A stretch of 9,225 nt of DNA from ZC4RG30 sp964456255 (GTDB lineage Bacteria > Pseudomonadota > Gammaproteobacteria > Steroidobacterales > Steroidobacteraceae). Location of the stretch: NCBI GenBank assembly GCA_964456255.1, contig CAYWDZ010000128.1, forward strand, positions 1-9,225, read 5' to 3'. A program made the translations under genes and the position numbers. Positions 1 through 6,799 of the stretch are shown here, piece by piece. Under the pieces are notes generated by a model that did no database searches, was not told where the DNA came from, and was given only the letters and a program-made list of their open reading frames with translations. Numbering within the stretch: the stretch's first letter is position 1; the number at the start of each line of letters is the position of its first letter.

Positions 1-541
1 GCAGGATCATGTAGGGCAGCCACATGTAGACGAACACGATGAACATGCCGAGGTATGAGGACGACAGTGAAGGTCCGCCTATGCCTGGCAGTGCGAGCGC
101 GGCATCCAGCAGCGGGGTTGCATGCAGCTGGTCGAAGAACCAGCTGGCGATCCCCGACTTCGCCAGGATCTGTCGCCAGGCGTAGACCTTCACCAGGTAG
201 CTCATCCACATGGGCATCATCACGCCCACATAGAAGAACGCGCGCAGCGCGCCACGCGTGTGGCGGATCATGTAGTAGGCGATGGGAAACGCGACGACGG
301 CAGAGGTAATGGTCACCGCAATCGCCATCAGCACGGTGCGCACCACGATGTCGATATTCGAGGGCGTGAACAGTTGCGCGTAGGTGGCGAGCGTCGGCTC
401 GCGGATGATGGTCGCGGTGAAATCGTCGATGCGATAGAAGCTCTGCAGCAGCAACGTGCCCAGCGAGCCGAGGTAGACCGTTCCGAACCACAGCAGCGGC
501 GGTACCAGCAGCAACGCCAGGTAGAAGCGGCTGCGCGGCAT
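1..541 (-). CDS. ydcU: ABC transporter permease, YdcU/PotB-like, 5' part only
   Basis: Inner-membrane permease subunit of a polyamine-family ABC importer; the window holds codons 1-180 and the rest lies beyond base 1. The translation begins MPRSRFYLALLLVPPLLW and shows hydrophobic segments at about residues 7-33, 65-92, 99-121 and 162-180. The stretch MPMWMSYLVKVYAWRQIL (109-126) resembles the region of PotB-type permeases that follows the third membrane helix. The EAA loop that docks on the ATPase would lie outside the window. The ATG overlaps the stop of the ATPase gene (TAATG), and GGAGG lies 4 bases upstream inside that gene, so translational coupling is likely. Gene order S-T-U matches E. 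coli ydcSTUV, which supports YdcU over PotB or PotH; the assignment rests mostly on context. High confidence in the family, moderate in the symbol. Confidence 0.85.
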   Translation of the reverse strand, partial: MPRSRFYLALLLVPPLLWFGTVYLGSLGTLLLQSFYRIDDFTATIIREPTLATYAQLFTPSNIDIVVRTVLMAIAVTITSAVVAFPIAYYMIRHTRGALRAFFYVGVMMPMWMSYLVKVYAWRQILAKSGIASWFFDQLHATPLLDAALALPGIGGPSLSSSYLGMFIVFVYMWLPYMIL

Positions 542-1557
542 TACTCCTCCAGCGGCACGGCGGCCTCGCGCACCCAGCAGGCCGTAACGCGCTCGCCCGG
601 CGCGCTGGCGCCGAGATTTTCACTGGCCGGACGGGTGGCAGACAGGGTGCTGCCATCAGCCAGGCGCAGCAGCCACCGACAGGTCGCCCCGTGGTATTGC
701 AGATCCTCGACCGTGGCTTCGATGGCGGTGTTGCCGGAGGGAGTAGGGCTGCCCGCCGCCAGCAGGTTCACGTCTTCGCCGCGCAGGGCGTGGGCGCGGG
801 AAATGCCCAGCAGCTGTGCCGAGAGTTCTGGTGGCAGCACATTGGCGCTGCCCACGAAGCGCGCCACGAACTGCGTGCGCGGGCGTGCGTACAGTTCCTG
901 CGGTGTCGACAGTTGCTCGATGCGGCCGGCGTTGAATACGGCCACGCGGTCCGACATCGACAGCGCTTCGCCCTGGTCGTGCGTCACATACACGAAGGTG
1001 ATGCCGAGGCGCCGCTGCAACGCCTTCAATTCCGTCTGCATTTCCTCGCGCAGCTTCAGGTCCAGCGCGCCCAGTGGTTCGTCCAGCAGCAGTACTCGCG
1101 GCTCATTGATCAGGGCACGGGCCAACGCCACGCGCTGACGCTGGCCGCCAGAGAGCTGCCCTGGTCTTCTTGCGCCGAAGCCCTCGAGTTGCACCAGTTC
1201 CAGCATTTCGGCAGCACGGGCTTCGCGCGTTGCCCGGGCGACGCCGCGCACGCGCGGACCGTAGGCCACGTTCTGCAATACCGTCAGATGGGGGAACAGC
1301 GCATAGTCCTGGAAGACCGTATTCACATTGCGCTGGTGCGGTGGAACACGCGATACATCCTGCCCCTCCAGCAGGATGCGCCCCTCGTCGGGCAGTTCGA
1401 ATCCGGCGACAAGCCTCAGGCAGGTGGTCTTGCCGGAGCCGGAGGGCCCCAGCAGCGAGAAGAATTCGCCGCCGGCAATGGACAGGCTCAGATCATCCAC
1501 CGCGCGCAACGCGCCATAGGCGCGCGTCACGCGGTGGAACGCGATCGCTTCGGTCAC
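541..1557 (-). CDS. ydcT: ABC transporter ATP-binding protein, YdcT/PotA-like
   Basis: Cytoplasmic ATPase that powers the importer encoded by its neighbours. All motifs are intact: Walker A GPSGSGKT (37-44), Q-loop Q83 in VFQDYALFPH, signature LSGGQRQRVALARAL (135-149), Walker B VLLLDE (155-160), D-loop GALD (163-166) and switch H193 in VTHDQ. The last ~100 residues fit the TOBE-type regulatory domain of the PotA/MalK class, and 338 residues is the usual length. The start is GTG, 9 bases after the stop of the binding-protein gene. I see no clear Shine-Dalgarno before it, so translation may depend on ribosomes arriving from the upstream gene. Adjacency to a clearly YdcS-like gene makes YdcT the best symbol; sequence alone would only say PotA-type ATPase, and the transported substrate is not proven. 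Confidence 0.93.
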   Translation of the reverse strand: MTEAIAFHRVTRAYGALRAVDDLSLSIAGGEFFSLLGPSGSGKTTCLRLVAGFELPDEGRILLEGQDVSRVPPHQRNVNTVFQDYALFPHLTVLQNVAYGPRVRGVARATREARAAEMLELVQLEGFGARRPGQLSGGQRQRVALARALINEPRVLLLDEPLGALDLKLREEMQTELKALQRRLGITFVYVTHDQGEALSMSDRVAVFNAGRIEQLSTPQELYARPRTQFVARFVGSANVLPPELSAQLLGISRAHALRGEDVNLLAAGSPTPSGNTAIEATVEDLQYHGATCRWLLRLADGSTLSATRPASENLGASAPGERVTACWVREAAVPLEE

Positions 1558-1566
1558 GAGAGCCGA

Positions 1567-2724
1567 TCAGTGGCCGCCGATGATGGCCGTGTAGTCGCTG
1601 GCCCAACGGGTGTACGGCACGAACCTGTTGTCCGGACCCGCCTCGGGCGTGCGCCAGAAGGCGATCTTGTCGAAGTTGTCGCTGCCGTTGGTCTTGCAGC
1701 CCTCTGCGCCCAGCAGTTCATTGCCCGTGCAGGCCGCCGGTACCACGGGCACCGAGCCGAACCAGGCTGCGACATCACCCTGCAGCTTGGGCGACAGCGA
1801 CCATTCCAGCCACTTGTAGGCGCAGTTCGGATGCGCGGCCTTGGCATGCATCATGGTCGTGTCGGCCCAGCCGGTGGCACCTTCCACGGGAATGGTGCTG
1901 GCGACAGGCTGCTTGTTGGTGACCAGCGTGTTGACCTGAAACGGCCAGGAGCCCGAAGCGACGATGCCTTCCTTGGTGAAGTCGTCCACCTGCACGGCCG
2001 CATCGTGCCAGTAGCGCTGGATCAGCGGGTGCTGCTTGCGCAGCAGTTCCAGCGCCGCGGTGTACTGCACTTCGGTCAGTGCGTAGGGATCCGTGATTCC
2101 CAGCTCCGGCTTCGTGGCCTTCAGGTACAGCGCCGCATCGGCAATGTAGATCGGGCCGTCATAGGCCTGGATGCGGCCCTTGTTGTCCTTGCCATCCGGG
2201 AATTTCTGCGGCTCGAATACCACGCGCCAGCTGGTCGGGGCGGTCTTGAATACCTTGGTGTTGTACAGCAAGACGTTGGCGCCCCACTGGTAGGGCACGC
2301 CATAGTGCTTGCCGTCCACGTAATGCCAGGGCGCTTCCTGCAGGCGCGGATCGACCGTGGAATACGCGGGAATCCTGGTGATGTCGACCGGCTGGACCGT
2401 GCCGCCGCGCACCAGGCGCAGCGAGGCGTCGCCCGACGCGGTGACCAGGTCGTAGCCACCCTGGGTCATCAGCGAAACCATTTCATCGGAGGTGCCGGCA
2501 GTCTTCACATTGACTTTGCAGCCGGTGTCCTTTTCGAACTGGGTGACCCAGTCGTAGGCCTTGTCGGATTCGCCACGTTCGACGTAGCCGGGCCATGCCA
2601 CGATGTCGACCTGACCTTCGAGTGCCGTGGATGGTGCGGGTGGTGCTTCCTCTTTCTTGGCACAGGCCGCAAGTACGGCCACGACGCAATAGGTGCTGAT
2701 CAGCGCGAGACTGCTACGAGACAT
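1567..2724 (-). CDS. ydcS: Polyamine-family ABC substrate-binding lipoprotein, YdcS-like
   Basis: Extracytoplasmic solute-binding protein of the PotD/PotF family (385 residues), first gene of the minus-strand transporter operon. From memory it closely follows E. coli YdcS throughout, for example IVAWPGYVERG (41-51), KTAGTSDEMVSLM, GYDLVTASGDASLRL, RIQAYDGPIYIADAALYLKA, GDVAAWFGSVPVVP and a C-terminal Y-x-x-I-x-GG. Cysteines C69, C301, C332 and C343 sit where I recall cysteines in YdcS and could form two disulfides. The N-terminus ends in a lipobox, LAAC with Cys21, followed by Ala-Lys, so the mature protein is probably lipid-anchored. ATG at 2724 is chosen over an in-frame ATG at 2763 because AGGGAGA lies 6 bases upstream and it places the signal peptide at the start. 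Substrate is inferred as a polyamine or related compound. E. coli YdcS has also been reported to make poly-3-hydroxybutyrate; whether this one does cannot be told. Confidence 0.93.
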   Translation of the reverse strand: MSRSSLALISTYCVVAVLAACAKKEEAPPAPSTALEGQVDIVAWPGYVERGESDKAYDWVTQFEKDTGCKVNVKTAGTSDEMVSLMTQGGYDLVTASGDASLRLVRGGTVQPVDITRIPAYSTVDPRLQEAPWHYVDGKHYGVPYQWGANVLLYNTKVFKTAPTSWRVVFEPQKFPDGKDNKGRIQAYDGPIYIADAALYLKATKPELGITDPYALTEVQYTAALELLRKQHPLIQRYWHDAAVQVDDFTKEGIVASGSWPFQVNTLVTNKQPVASTIPVEGATGWADTTMMHAKAAHPNCAYKWLEWSLSPKLQGDVAAWFGSVPVVPAACTGNELLGAEGCKTNGSDNFDKIAFWRTPEAGPDNRFVPYTRWASDYTAIIGGH

Positions 2725-2730
2725 GAGAGT

Positions 2731-2737
2731 TCTCCCT
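2731..2737 (-). promoter_or_regulatory. Shine-Dalgarno of the YdcS-like gene
   Basis: AGGGAGA on the minus strand, 6 bases before the ATG at 2724. This decides the start: the alternative ATG at 2763 would add 13 residues in front of a normal lipoprotein signal peptide. Confidence 0.75.
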
Positions 2738-2908
2738 GGGGGCAGCTGGAGATTTGCTGCCATGCAGGGATTCTAATGCCGTTCAGGAAGCTGCTGCCCG
2801 CAGGACTGCGATCCGCGGCGGGTCAGGAATGCGCCGGATGCGACGCGCGGCAAGCCCGACAGGGCGACGGATTGCCTGCACGGGCATGGACAACTTTCTC
2901 TAGAATCA

Positions 2909-2922
2909 GCTGTCTATACAGC
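2909..2922. repeat. Small inverted repeat GCTGT-N4-ACAGC
   Basis: Perfect 5-bp arms around a CTAT spacer, 58 bases before the start of the plus-strand operon and just downstream of the TAGAAT hexamer. The position suits an operator or a leader hairpin. It is not a LexA box, since that consensus has CTGT and ACAG separated by eight bases rather than four. It could be chance. Confidence 0.3.
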
Positions 2923-2940
2923 AAGCGGCCAGATGCGATA

Positions 2941-2979
2941 ATGCTGCGCCGCACCCAATGGTTCGGGGGATCCGATTGA
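2941..2979 (+). other. Possible 12-codon leader ORF abutting the next gene
   Basis: ATG at 2941 opens MLRRTQWFGGSD and stops at TGA, directly followed by the ATG of the 828-residue gene (TGAATG). The GGGGGA Shine-Dalgarno of the large gene (2965-2970) lies inside it. It has no convincing ribosome site of its own, so it may be a chance frame. Confidence 0.15.
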
Positions 2980-5466
2980 ATGGCTGATCGACTGCAATTC
3001 CGGTGGGCACGAGTGGCGAGCGCGGCTGCGATCGGCGTGCTGACCCTGGGTGCGTTTGCCTTGCAGGCGCGAGGGGCAGAACCACCGGCCGCTCATGCCG
3101 GCGTTTCGCCGCTGCAGCAGAACTGGGGCTTCATCACCAAGTATTGCGACAAGTGCCACAACTCGATCGACTGGGCTGGCGGACTCGCGTTCGACGTGAT
3201 GGATCAGGATTCCGTGGCTCCGGAAGCGAAGTTGTGGGAAGAGGCGGTCATGAAGCTGCGCGGTGCGCTCATGCCGCCCTCCGGCGAGCCACAGCCCACC
3301 GCTCAGGAACGTCTGGGCTTCATGCACATGCTGGAGACCAGCCTGGACAAGGCGGCAGCACAGAACCCGAACCCGGGTTCGGTGGTGCTGCATCGGCTGA
3401 ACCGGCGCGAATACCGCAATTCCATCCACGAACTGCTCGACCTTGATGTGGACGCCGAGGACCTGCTGCCGCGCGATGACACGAGCAGTGGTTTCGACAA
3501 CGTGGCCGAAGTACTCAAGATCACGCCTTCGTTTCTGGAGCAGTACCTGGCGGCTGCGCGCGAAGTCAGCGTACAGGCCATCGGCAATCCCGATGCCCGA
3601 CTGACCAGCAAGGTTTACCCGGGCAGCCTCGCGGCACAGCAGTACGTGAACCATGCGGGCCTGCCGCTGGGCACTCGCGGCGGTCTGATCATCGATCATT
3701 ACTTCCCGGTGGATGGCGAGTATGCGGTCACCGTCAGCGGTCTGGTTGGGGGTGGCTATGTGTGGGGCGTGGCCGACGAGCGCACGCTGATCGTGACGGT
3801 CGACGGCACGCGGGTCTTCCAGGCCAACGTTGGCGGTGAGGGTGACCTGGAGGCCATCGACCAGAAGCAGGCCGTGGGCATTGCCGCGATCGACAACCGC
3901 TTCCGCGACATCAAGTTCAAGGCCACCGCCGGCACCCACCAGATCGGAATCACATTCAAGCAGAAGACGGCGGCGGAACACCTGGACATCCTGAACGCTT
4001 TCAATCCTGTCAGTGGCATGGCGCAGAACCATAGCGGCGCGGCGTTCTCCGATGGCTACCGGCTCAGCAACGTCGAGATCAAGGGGCCGTTCAGCAGGTC
4101 CGGTGTCAGCGACACGCCCAGCCGCCACAAGCTGTTCGTGTGCCATCCGGCGAAGCCGGCAGAGGAAGCGCCCTGCGCGAAGCAGATCCTGTCCACGCTG
4201 GCCCGCAAGGCGTTTCGCCGTCCCGTCAACGATGGCGACGTGGCTGGTGCGCTGGGGTTCTACGAGGATGCCCGCAAGGCGGGCGGCAGTTTCGACGAGG
4301 GAATCCAGAAGGGCACGATGGCCATTCTGTCGAGTCCGAACTTCCTGTTCCGCGCCCACCGTCCCCCGCCCGGCGCCAAGCCCGGCGACGTATACCGGAT
4401 TTCCGATCTGGATCTGGCCTCACGGCTGTCGTTCTTCCTGTGGAGCGGGCCGCCTGACGATCAGCTCATTGACATCGCGGCGGCTGGCAAGCTGAAGGAT
4501 CCGAAGGTCCTGGAAGCCCAGGTGCGGCGCATGCTCAAGGACCCGCGCTCCGAGACGATGGTGCGGCAGTTCACCGGACGCTGGCTGAATGTCGATGGGC
4601 TCGACCTGGTGAACACCGACGTGCTGCTGTTTCCCGGCTACACGGATGACCTGATACCGGCGTTCAAGGAAGAACTCTTCCGGTTCGTGTGGAGCGTGCT
4701 GGGCGATGACCGCAACGTCAACGACCTGCTCACCGCGGACTGGACCTTCCTGAACGAGCGCCTGGCGATCCATTACGGCATTCCGGGCATCCGGGGTGGC
4801 CAGTTCCGCAAGGTCACGCTCGAGCAGGACTTCCGCCACGGACTGCTGGGCAAGGGCGCCATCCTGATGGCCACGTCCTATGCCAACCGGACCTCGCCGG
4901 TGGTGCGCGGGGCCTATGTCCTGGAACACCTGATGGGCACGCCGCCCGCGGCTCCGCCGCCTGGCGTGGAGGCGTTCCAGGAGAGCGAGGAGGGTGGTGA
5001 GCAGCTCACCGTCAGGCATCGCCTGCAGGTGCATCGTGCGCAGAAGTTCTGCTCGGCCTGCCACAGCGTCATTGACCCGGTGGGGCTGGCGCTCGAGAAC
5101 TACAACGCCATTGGCCAATGGCGGCTGAAGGACATCGACGCCGGGGCTGCGATCGATGCCAGCAGCAGGCTGGCAGACGGCACCAGCATCAGTGGTGTCG
5201 TGGCGTTGCGCGATTACATCGTGGGTCGACCGGACCTGTTCGTGCATGTGCTGGCCGAGAATCTGCTGGTTTACGCCCTGGGGCGGCCGGCGCAGTATTT
5301 CGACATGCCACTGGTACGCAAGCTGGTGCGCGACGCCGCGCCACAGGACTATCGTTTCTCCGCCCTGGTACTTGGCATCGTCAACAGCCAGGCATTCCTG
5401 TATGACAAGGTCCCGGAGCAGAAGTCGGAGACCATCACGGCAAGTGCCGTGCAAACGGCGAGGTAA
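2980..5466 (+). CDS. DUF1592/DUF1588/DUF1585 planctomycete-type cytochrome-like protein, exported
   Basis: Exported protein of 828 residues with no established biochemical role. Residues 1-33 form a Sec signal peptide (hydrophobic core 12-29, likely cleavage after RGA). A c-type haem motif CDKCH (56-60) lies in a PSCyt1-like domain, with MPP at 98-100 offering a possible axial Met. The DUF1587 block follows (LHRLNRREYRNSIHELL, 137-153). Next is a beta-rich region (~212-370) that may be a carbohydrate-binding-like sandwich. Then come DUF1595 (~383-460, LARKAFRRPV and SSPNFLFR), DUF1592 (~471-602, LASRLSFFLWSGPPDD) and DUF1588 (~615-716), with a second haem motif CSACH (691-695) followed by DPVGLALENYN. 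DUF1585 (~728-808) completes the standard family architecture. The start has GGGGGA 9 bases upstream. Its stop overlaps or abuts the DUF1552 gene, implying co-translation. Likely periplasmic electron transfer or oxidation of an unknown, possibly polymeric, substrate. Confidence 0.93.
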   Translation: MADRLQFRWARVASAAAIGVLTLGAFALQARGAEPPAAHAGVSPLQQNWGFITKYCDKCHNSIDWAGGLAFDVMDQDSVAPEAKLWEEAVMKLRGALMPPSGEPQPTAQERLGFMHMLETSLDKAAAQNPNPGSVVLHRLNRREYRNSIHELLDLDVDAEDLLPRDDTSSGFDNVAEVLKITPSFLEQYLAAAREVSVQAIGNPDARLTSKVYPGSLAAQQYVNHAGLPLGTRGGLIIDHYFPVDGEYAVTVSGLVGGGYVWGVADERTLIVTVDGTRVFQANVGGEGDLEAIDQKQAVGIAAIDNRFRDIKFKATAGTHQIGITFKQKTAAEHLDILNAFNPVSGMAQNHSGAAFSDGYRLSNVEIKGPFSRSGVSDTPSRHKLFVCHPAKPAEEAPCAKQILSTLARKAFRRPVNDGDVAGALGFYEDARKAGGSFDEGIQKGTMAILSSPNFLFRAHRPPPGAKPGDVYRISDLDLASRLSFFLWSGPPDDQLIDIAAAGKLKDPKVLEAQVRRMLKDPRSETMVRQFTGRWLNVDGLDLVNTDVLLFPGYTDDLIPAFKEELFRFVWSVLGDDRNVNDLLTADWTFLNERLAIHYGIPGIRGGQFRKVTLEQDFRHGLLGKGAILMATSYANRTSPVVRGAYVLEHLMGTPPAAPPPGVEAFQESEEGGEQLTVRHRLQVHRAQKFCSACHSVIDPVGLALENYNAIGQWRLKDIDAGAAIDASSRLADGTSISGVVALRDYIVGRPDLFVHVLAENLLVYALGRPAQYFDMPLVRKLVRDAAPQDYRFSALVLGIVNSQAFLYDKVPEQKSETITASAVQTAR
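5460..5463 (+). promoter_or_regulatory. Shine-Dalgarno deciding the DUF1552 start
   Basis: GAGG lies 8 bases before the ATG at 5472 but only 2 bases before the in-frame ATG at 5466, so the second ATG is the better start. The upstream stop TAA at 5464-5466 falls between the site and the start, as expected for coupled translation. Confidence 0.55.
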
Positions 5467-5471
5467 TGGCC

Positions 5472-6794
5472 ATGACCATCATCACGAAAAAGCATTTGTC
5501 CCGGCGCACCGTCCTCAAGTCCGCTGGCTACGCCATTTCGCTGCCGCTGCTGGATGCCATGATTCCGGCGGCCACCGCACTGGCGCAGACGGCTGCGGCA
5601 CCGAAGCTGCGCATGGCCTTCGTGTACTTTCCGCACGGCGCGGTGATGGGCCAGTGGACGCCTGCGAAGGAAGGCGCGGACTTCGACTTCCCGCAGATCA
5701 TCGCGCCGCTGAAGCCGTTCCAGAAGCAGCTGACGATCATATCCGGCATGGAGAACAAGTCGGCCATTGCGGCGCCGGTCCATGCCATCACGCCGGGCAC
5801 CTGGCTGTCCTGCGTTCCTCCGCGCATCAGCCATGATCCGTACGGCGGCATCACCATCGACCAGATTGCGGCCAGCCACATCGGCCAGGATACGCCGCTG
5901 CCTTCGCTGGAGGTTGGAACGGAAGAGCGAGGCGGCGAGGGCTCGTGCGATCGCAACTACGGTTGCAGCTACGGCAAGACCATCTCGTTCCGTGATCCCG
6001 CCACGCCGCTGCCGATGGAGCACAACCCGCGCAAGCTCTTCCAGAAGCTGTTTGGCGCGGGTGACACTGCCGACGAGCGCGTGCAGTTGGCCCGCGAGAG
6101 CCGCAGCATCCTGGACCTGGTGTCGAAGGAAGCTGCCGACCTCAAGAGCAGCCTGGGCCTCAGGGACCGGGCGGCGATGGATGATTACCTGGAAACCGTG
6201 CGCGAGATCGAGCGGCGTGTGCAGCAACTGGAGGGTAGGGACCTGTCGAAGGTGAGTCTGCCCGATGCGCCTTCCGGCATCCCGTCGAAGTTCGACGAGC
6301 ACATGGCACTGATGTTCGACCTGATCGCTCTGGCCTACCAGGCCAATCTCACACGCGTGGTGAGCTTCATGATGGCGGCGGAAGTCAGCAACCAGCCCTA
6401 CAACTTCATCGGCATTCCGGATGCTTTCCATCCGCTTTCGCACCATGCGAACAATCCGACGAAGATGGCCAACCTGGCCAAGGTCCAGGCCTGGAATACC
6501 GGCGCGTTCGCGAAGTTCGCGGCCAAGCTGCAGTCGCTGCCGGATGGCGATGGCAACATGCTCGACAACTCCATCCTGCTGTTCGGCAGCAACATGAGCG
6601 ATTCAAACCTGCACAACCACTTCCCGCTGCCCACGGCCATCGTGGGCGGGGGGGCAGGCAGGATCAAGGGCAATCGCCACCTGCGCTACCCGGACAAGAC
6701 GCCGATTGCGGACATGTACCTGACGATCCTGGATCGCATCGGGGTGCCGATGGAGAAGTTCGGCGACAGCAACATGAAGTTCACCGAGGTCTGA
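5472..6794 (+). CDS. DUF1552 (HxxSHH family) protein, Tat-exported
   Basis: Protein of 440 residues (442 if ATG 5466 is used) of the DUF1552/HXXSHH family, function unestablished. The N-terminus has a twin-arginine signal, SRRTVLK, followed by the hydrophobic stretch AISLPLLDAMIPAATALA, so it is probably folded, perhaps with a cofactor, before export. The family-defining motif is intact: HPLSHH, encoded at 6429-6446. The family block NMSDSNLHNHFPLP and the C-terminal block ADMYLTILDRIGVPMEKFGDS are also present. The C-terminal half recalls DUF1501 proteins, which are related to sulfatases and alkaline phosphatases. If that is right, the His-rich motif could bind metal; this is inference. It is the second gene of the operon, tied to the DUF1592 gene as commonly seen in this family pair. 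The ankyrin gene starts 5 bases after its stop. A G7 tract at 6648-6654 codes for part of a glycine-rich turn. Confidence 0.92.
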   Translation: MTIITKKHLSRRTVLKSAGYAISLPLLDAMIPAATALAQTAAAPKLRMAFVYFPHGAVMGQWTPAKEGADFDFPQIIAPLKPFQKQLTIISGMENKSAIAAPVHAITPGTWLSCVPPRISHDPYGGITIDQIAASHIGQDTPLPSLEVGTEERGGEGSCDRNYGCSYGKTISFRDPATPLPMEHNPRKLFQKLFGAGDTADERVQLARESRSILDLVSKEAADLKSSLGLRDRAAMDDYLETVREIERRVQQLEGRDLSKVSLPDAPSGIPSKFDEHMALMFDLIALAYQANLTRVVSFMMAAEVSNQPYNFIGIPDAFHPLSHHANNPTKMANLAKVQAWNTGAFAKFAAKLQSLPDGDGNMLDNSILLFGSNMSDSNLHNHFPLPTAIVGGGAGRIKGNRHLRYPDKTPIADMYLTILDRIGVPMEKFGDSNMKFTEV

Positions 6795-6799
6795 TCACT

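Larger units (their letters stand above)
2725..2979. promoter_or_regulatory. Divergent intergenic region between transporter and cytochrome/HxxSHH/ankyrin operons
   Basis: This 255-bp gap must hold promoters for both divergent operons. A TAGAAT hexamer resembling a sigma-70 -10 box is present once in each direction: plus strand at 2901-2906 and minus strand at 2770-2775. Neither has a good -35 at 16-18 bases; the best plus-strand candidate, TTGCCT at 2872-2877, is 23 bases away. Both -10 calls are therefore weak. No tRNA, riboswitch or long gene is evident here. A 12-codon mini-ORF and a small inverted repeat are listed separately. Confidence 0.4.

Noticed and set aside
122..1138. 338-codon plus-strand open frame opposite the permease and ATPase genes
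   Set aside because: Crosses the boundary of two real minus-strand genes; His/Arg/Gln-rich low-complexity translation.
2909..2922. Possible LexA (SOS) box
   Set aside because: The CTGT and ACAG half-sites are separated by four bases, not the eight of the known proteobacterial consensus.
691..2979. 762-codon plus-strand open frame opposite the YdcT and YdcS genes
   Set aside because: It is antisense to two genes with intact, family-specific motifs, its translation is low-complexity and rich in Arg, Gln, His and Gly, and it resembles no family. Long antisense frames are common in GC-rich DNA.
2914..4359. 481-codon minus-strand open frame opposite the DUF1592 gene
   Set aside because: Shadow of a gene whose signal peptide, haem motif and DUF blocks are all in the other strand; no recognisable domain.
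4420..5454. 344-codon minus-strand open frame opposite the DUF1592 C-terminus
   Set aside because: Antisense to the conserved DUF1592/1588/1585 blocks; composition typical of a shadow frame.
5349..6446. 365-codon minus-strand open frame opposite the DUF1552 gene
   Set aside because: It spans the junction of two genuine plus-strand genes and shows no domain or export signal.
6648..6654. G7 tract in the DUF1552 gene as a phase-variation switch
   Set aside because: It encodes part of a glycine-rich turn in a region that reads as conserved, and near the 3' end; more likely a result of GC-rich codon choice.
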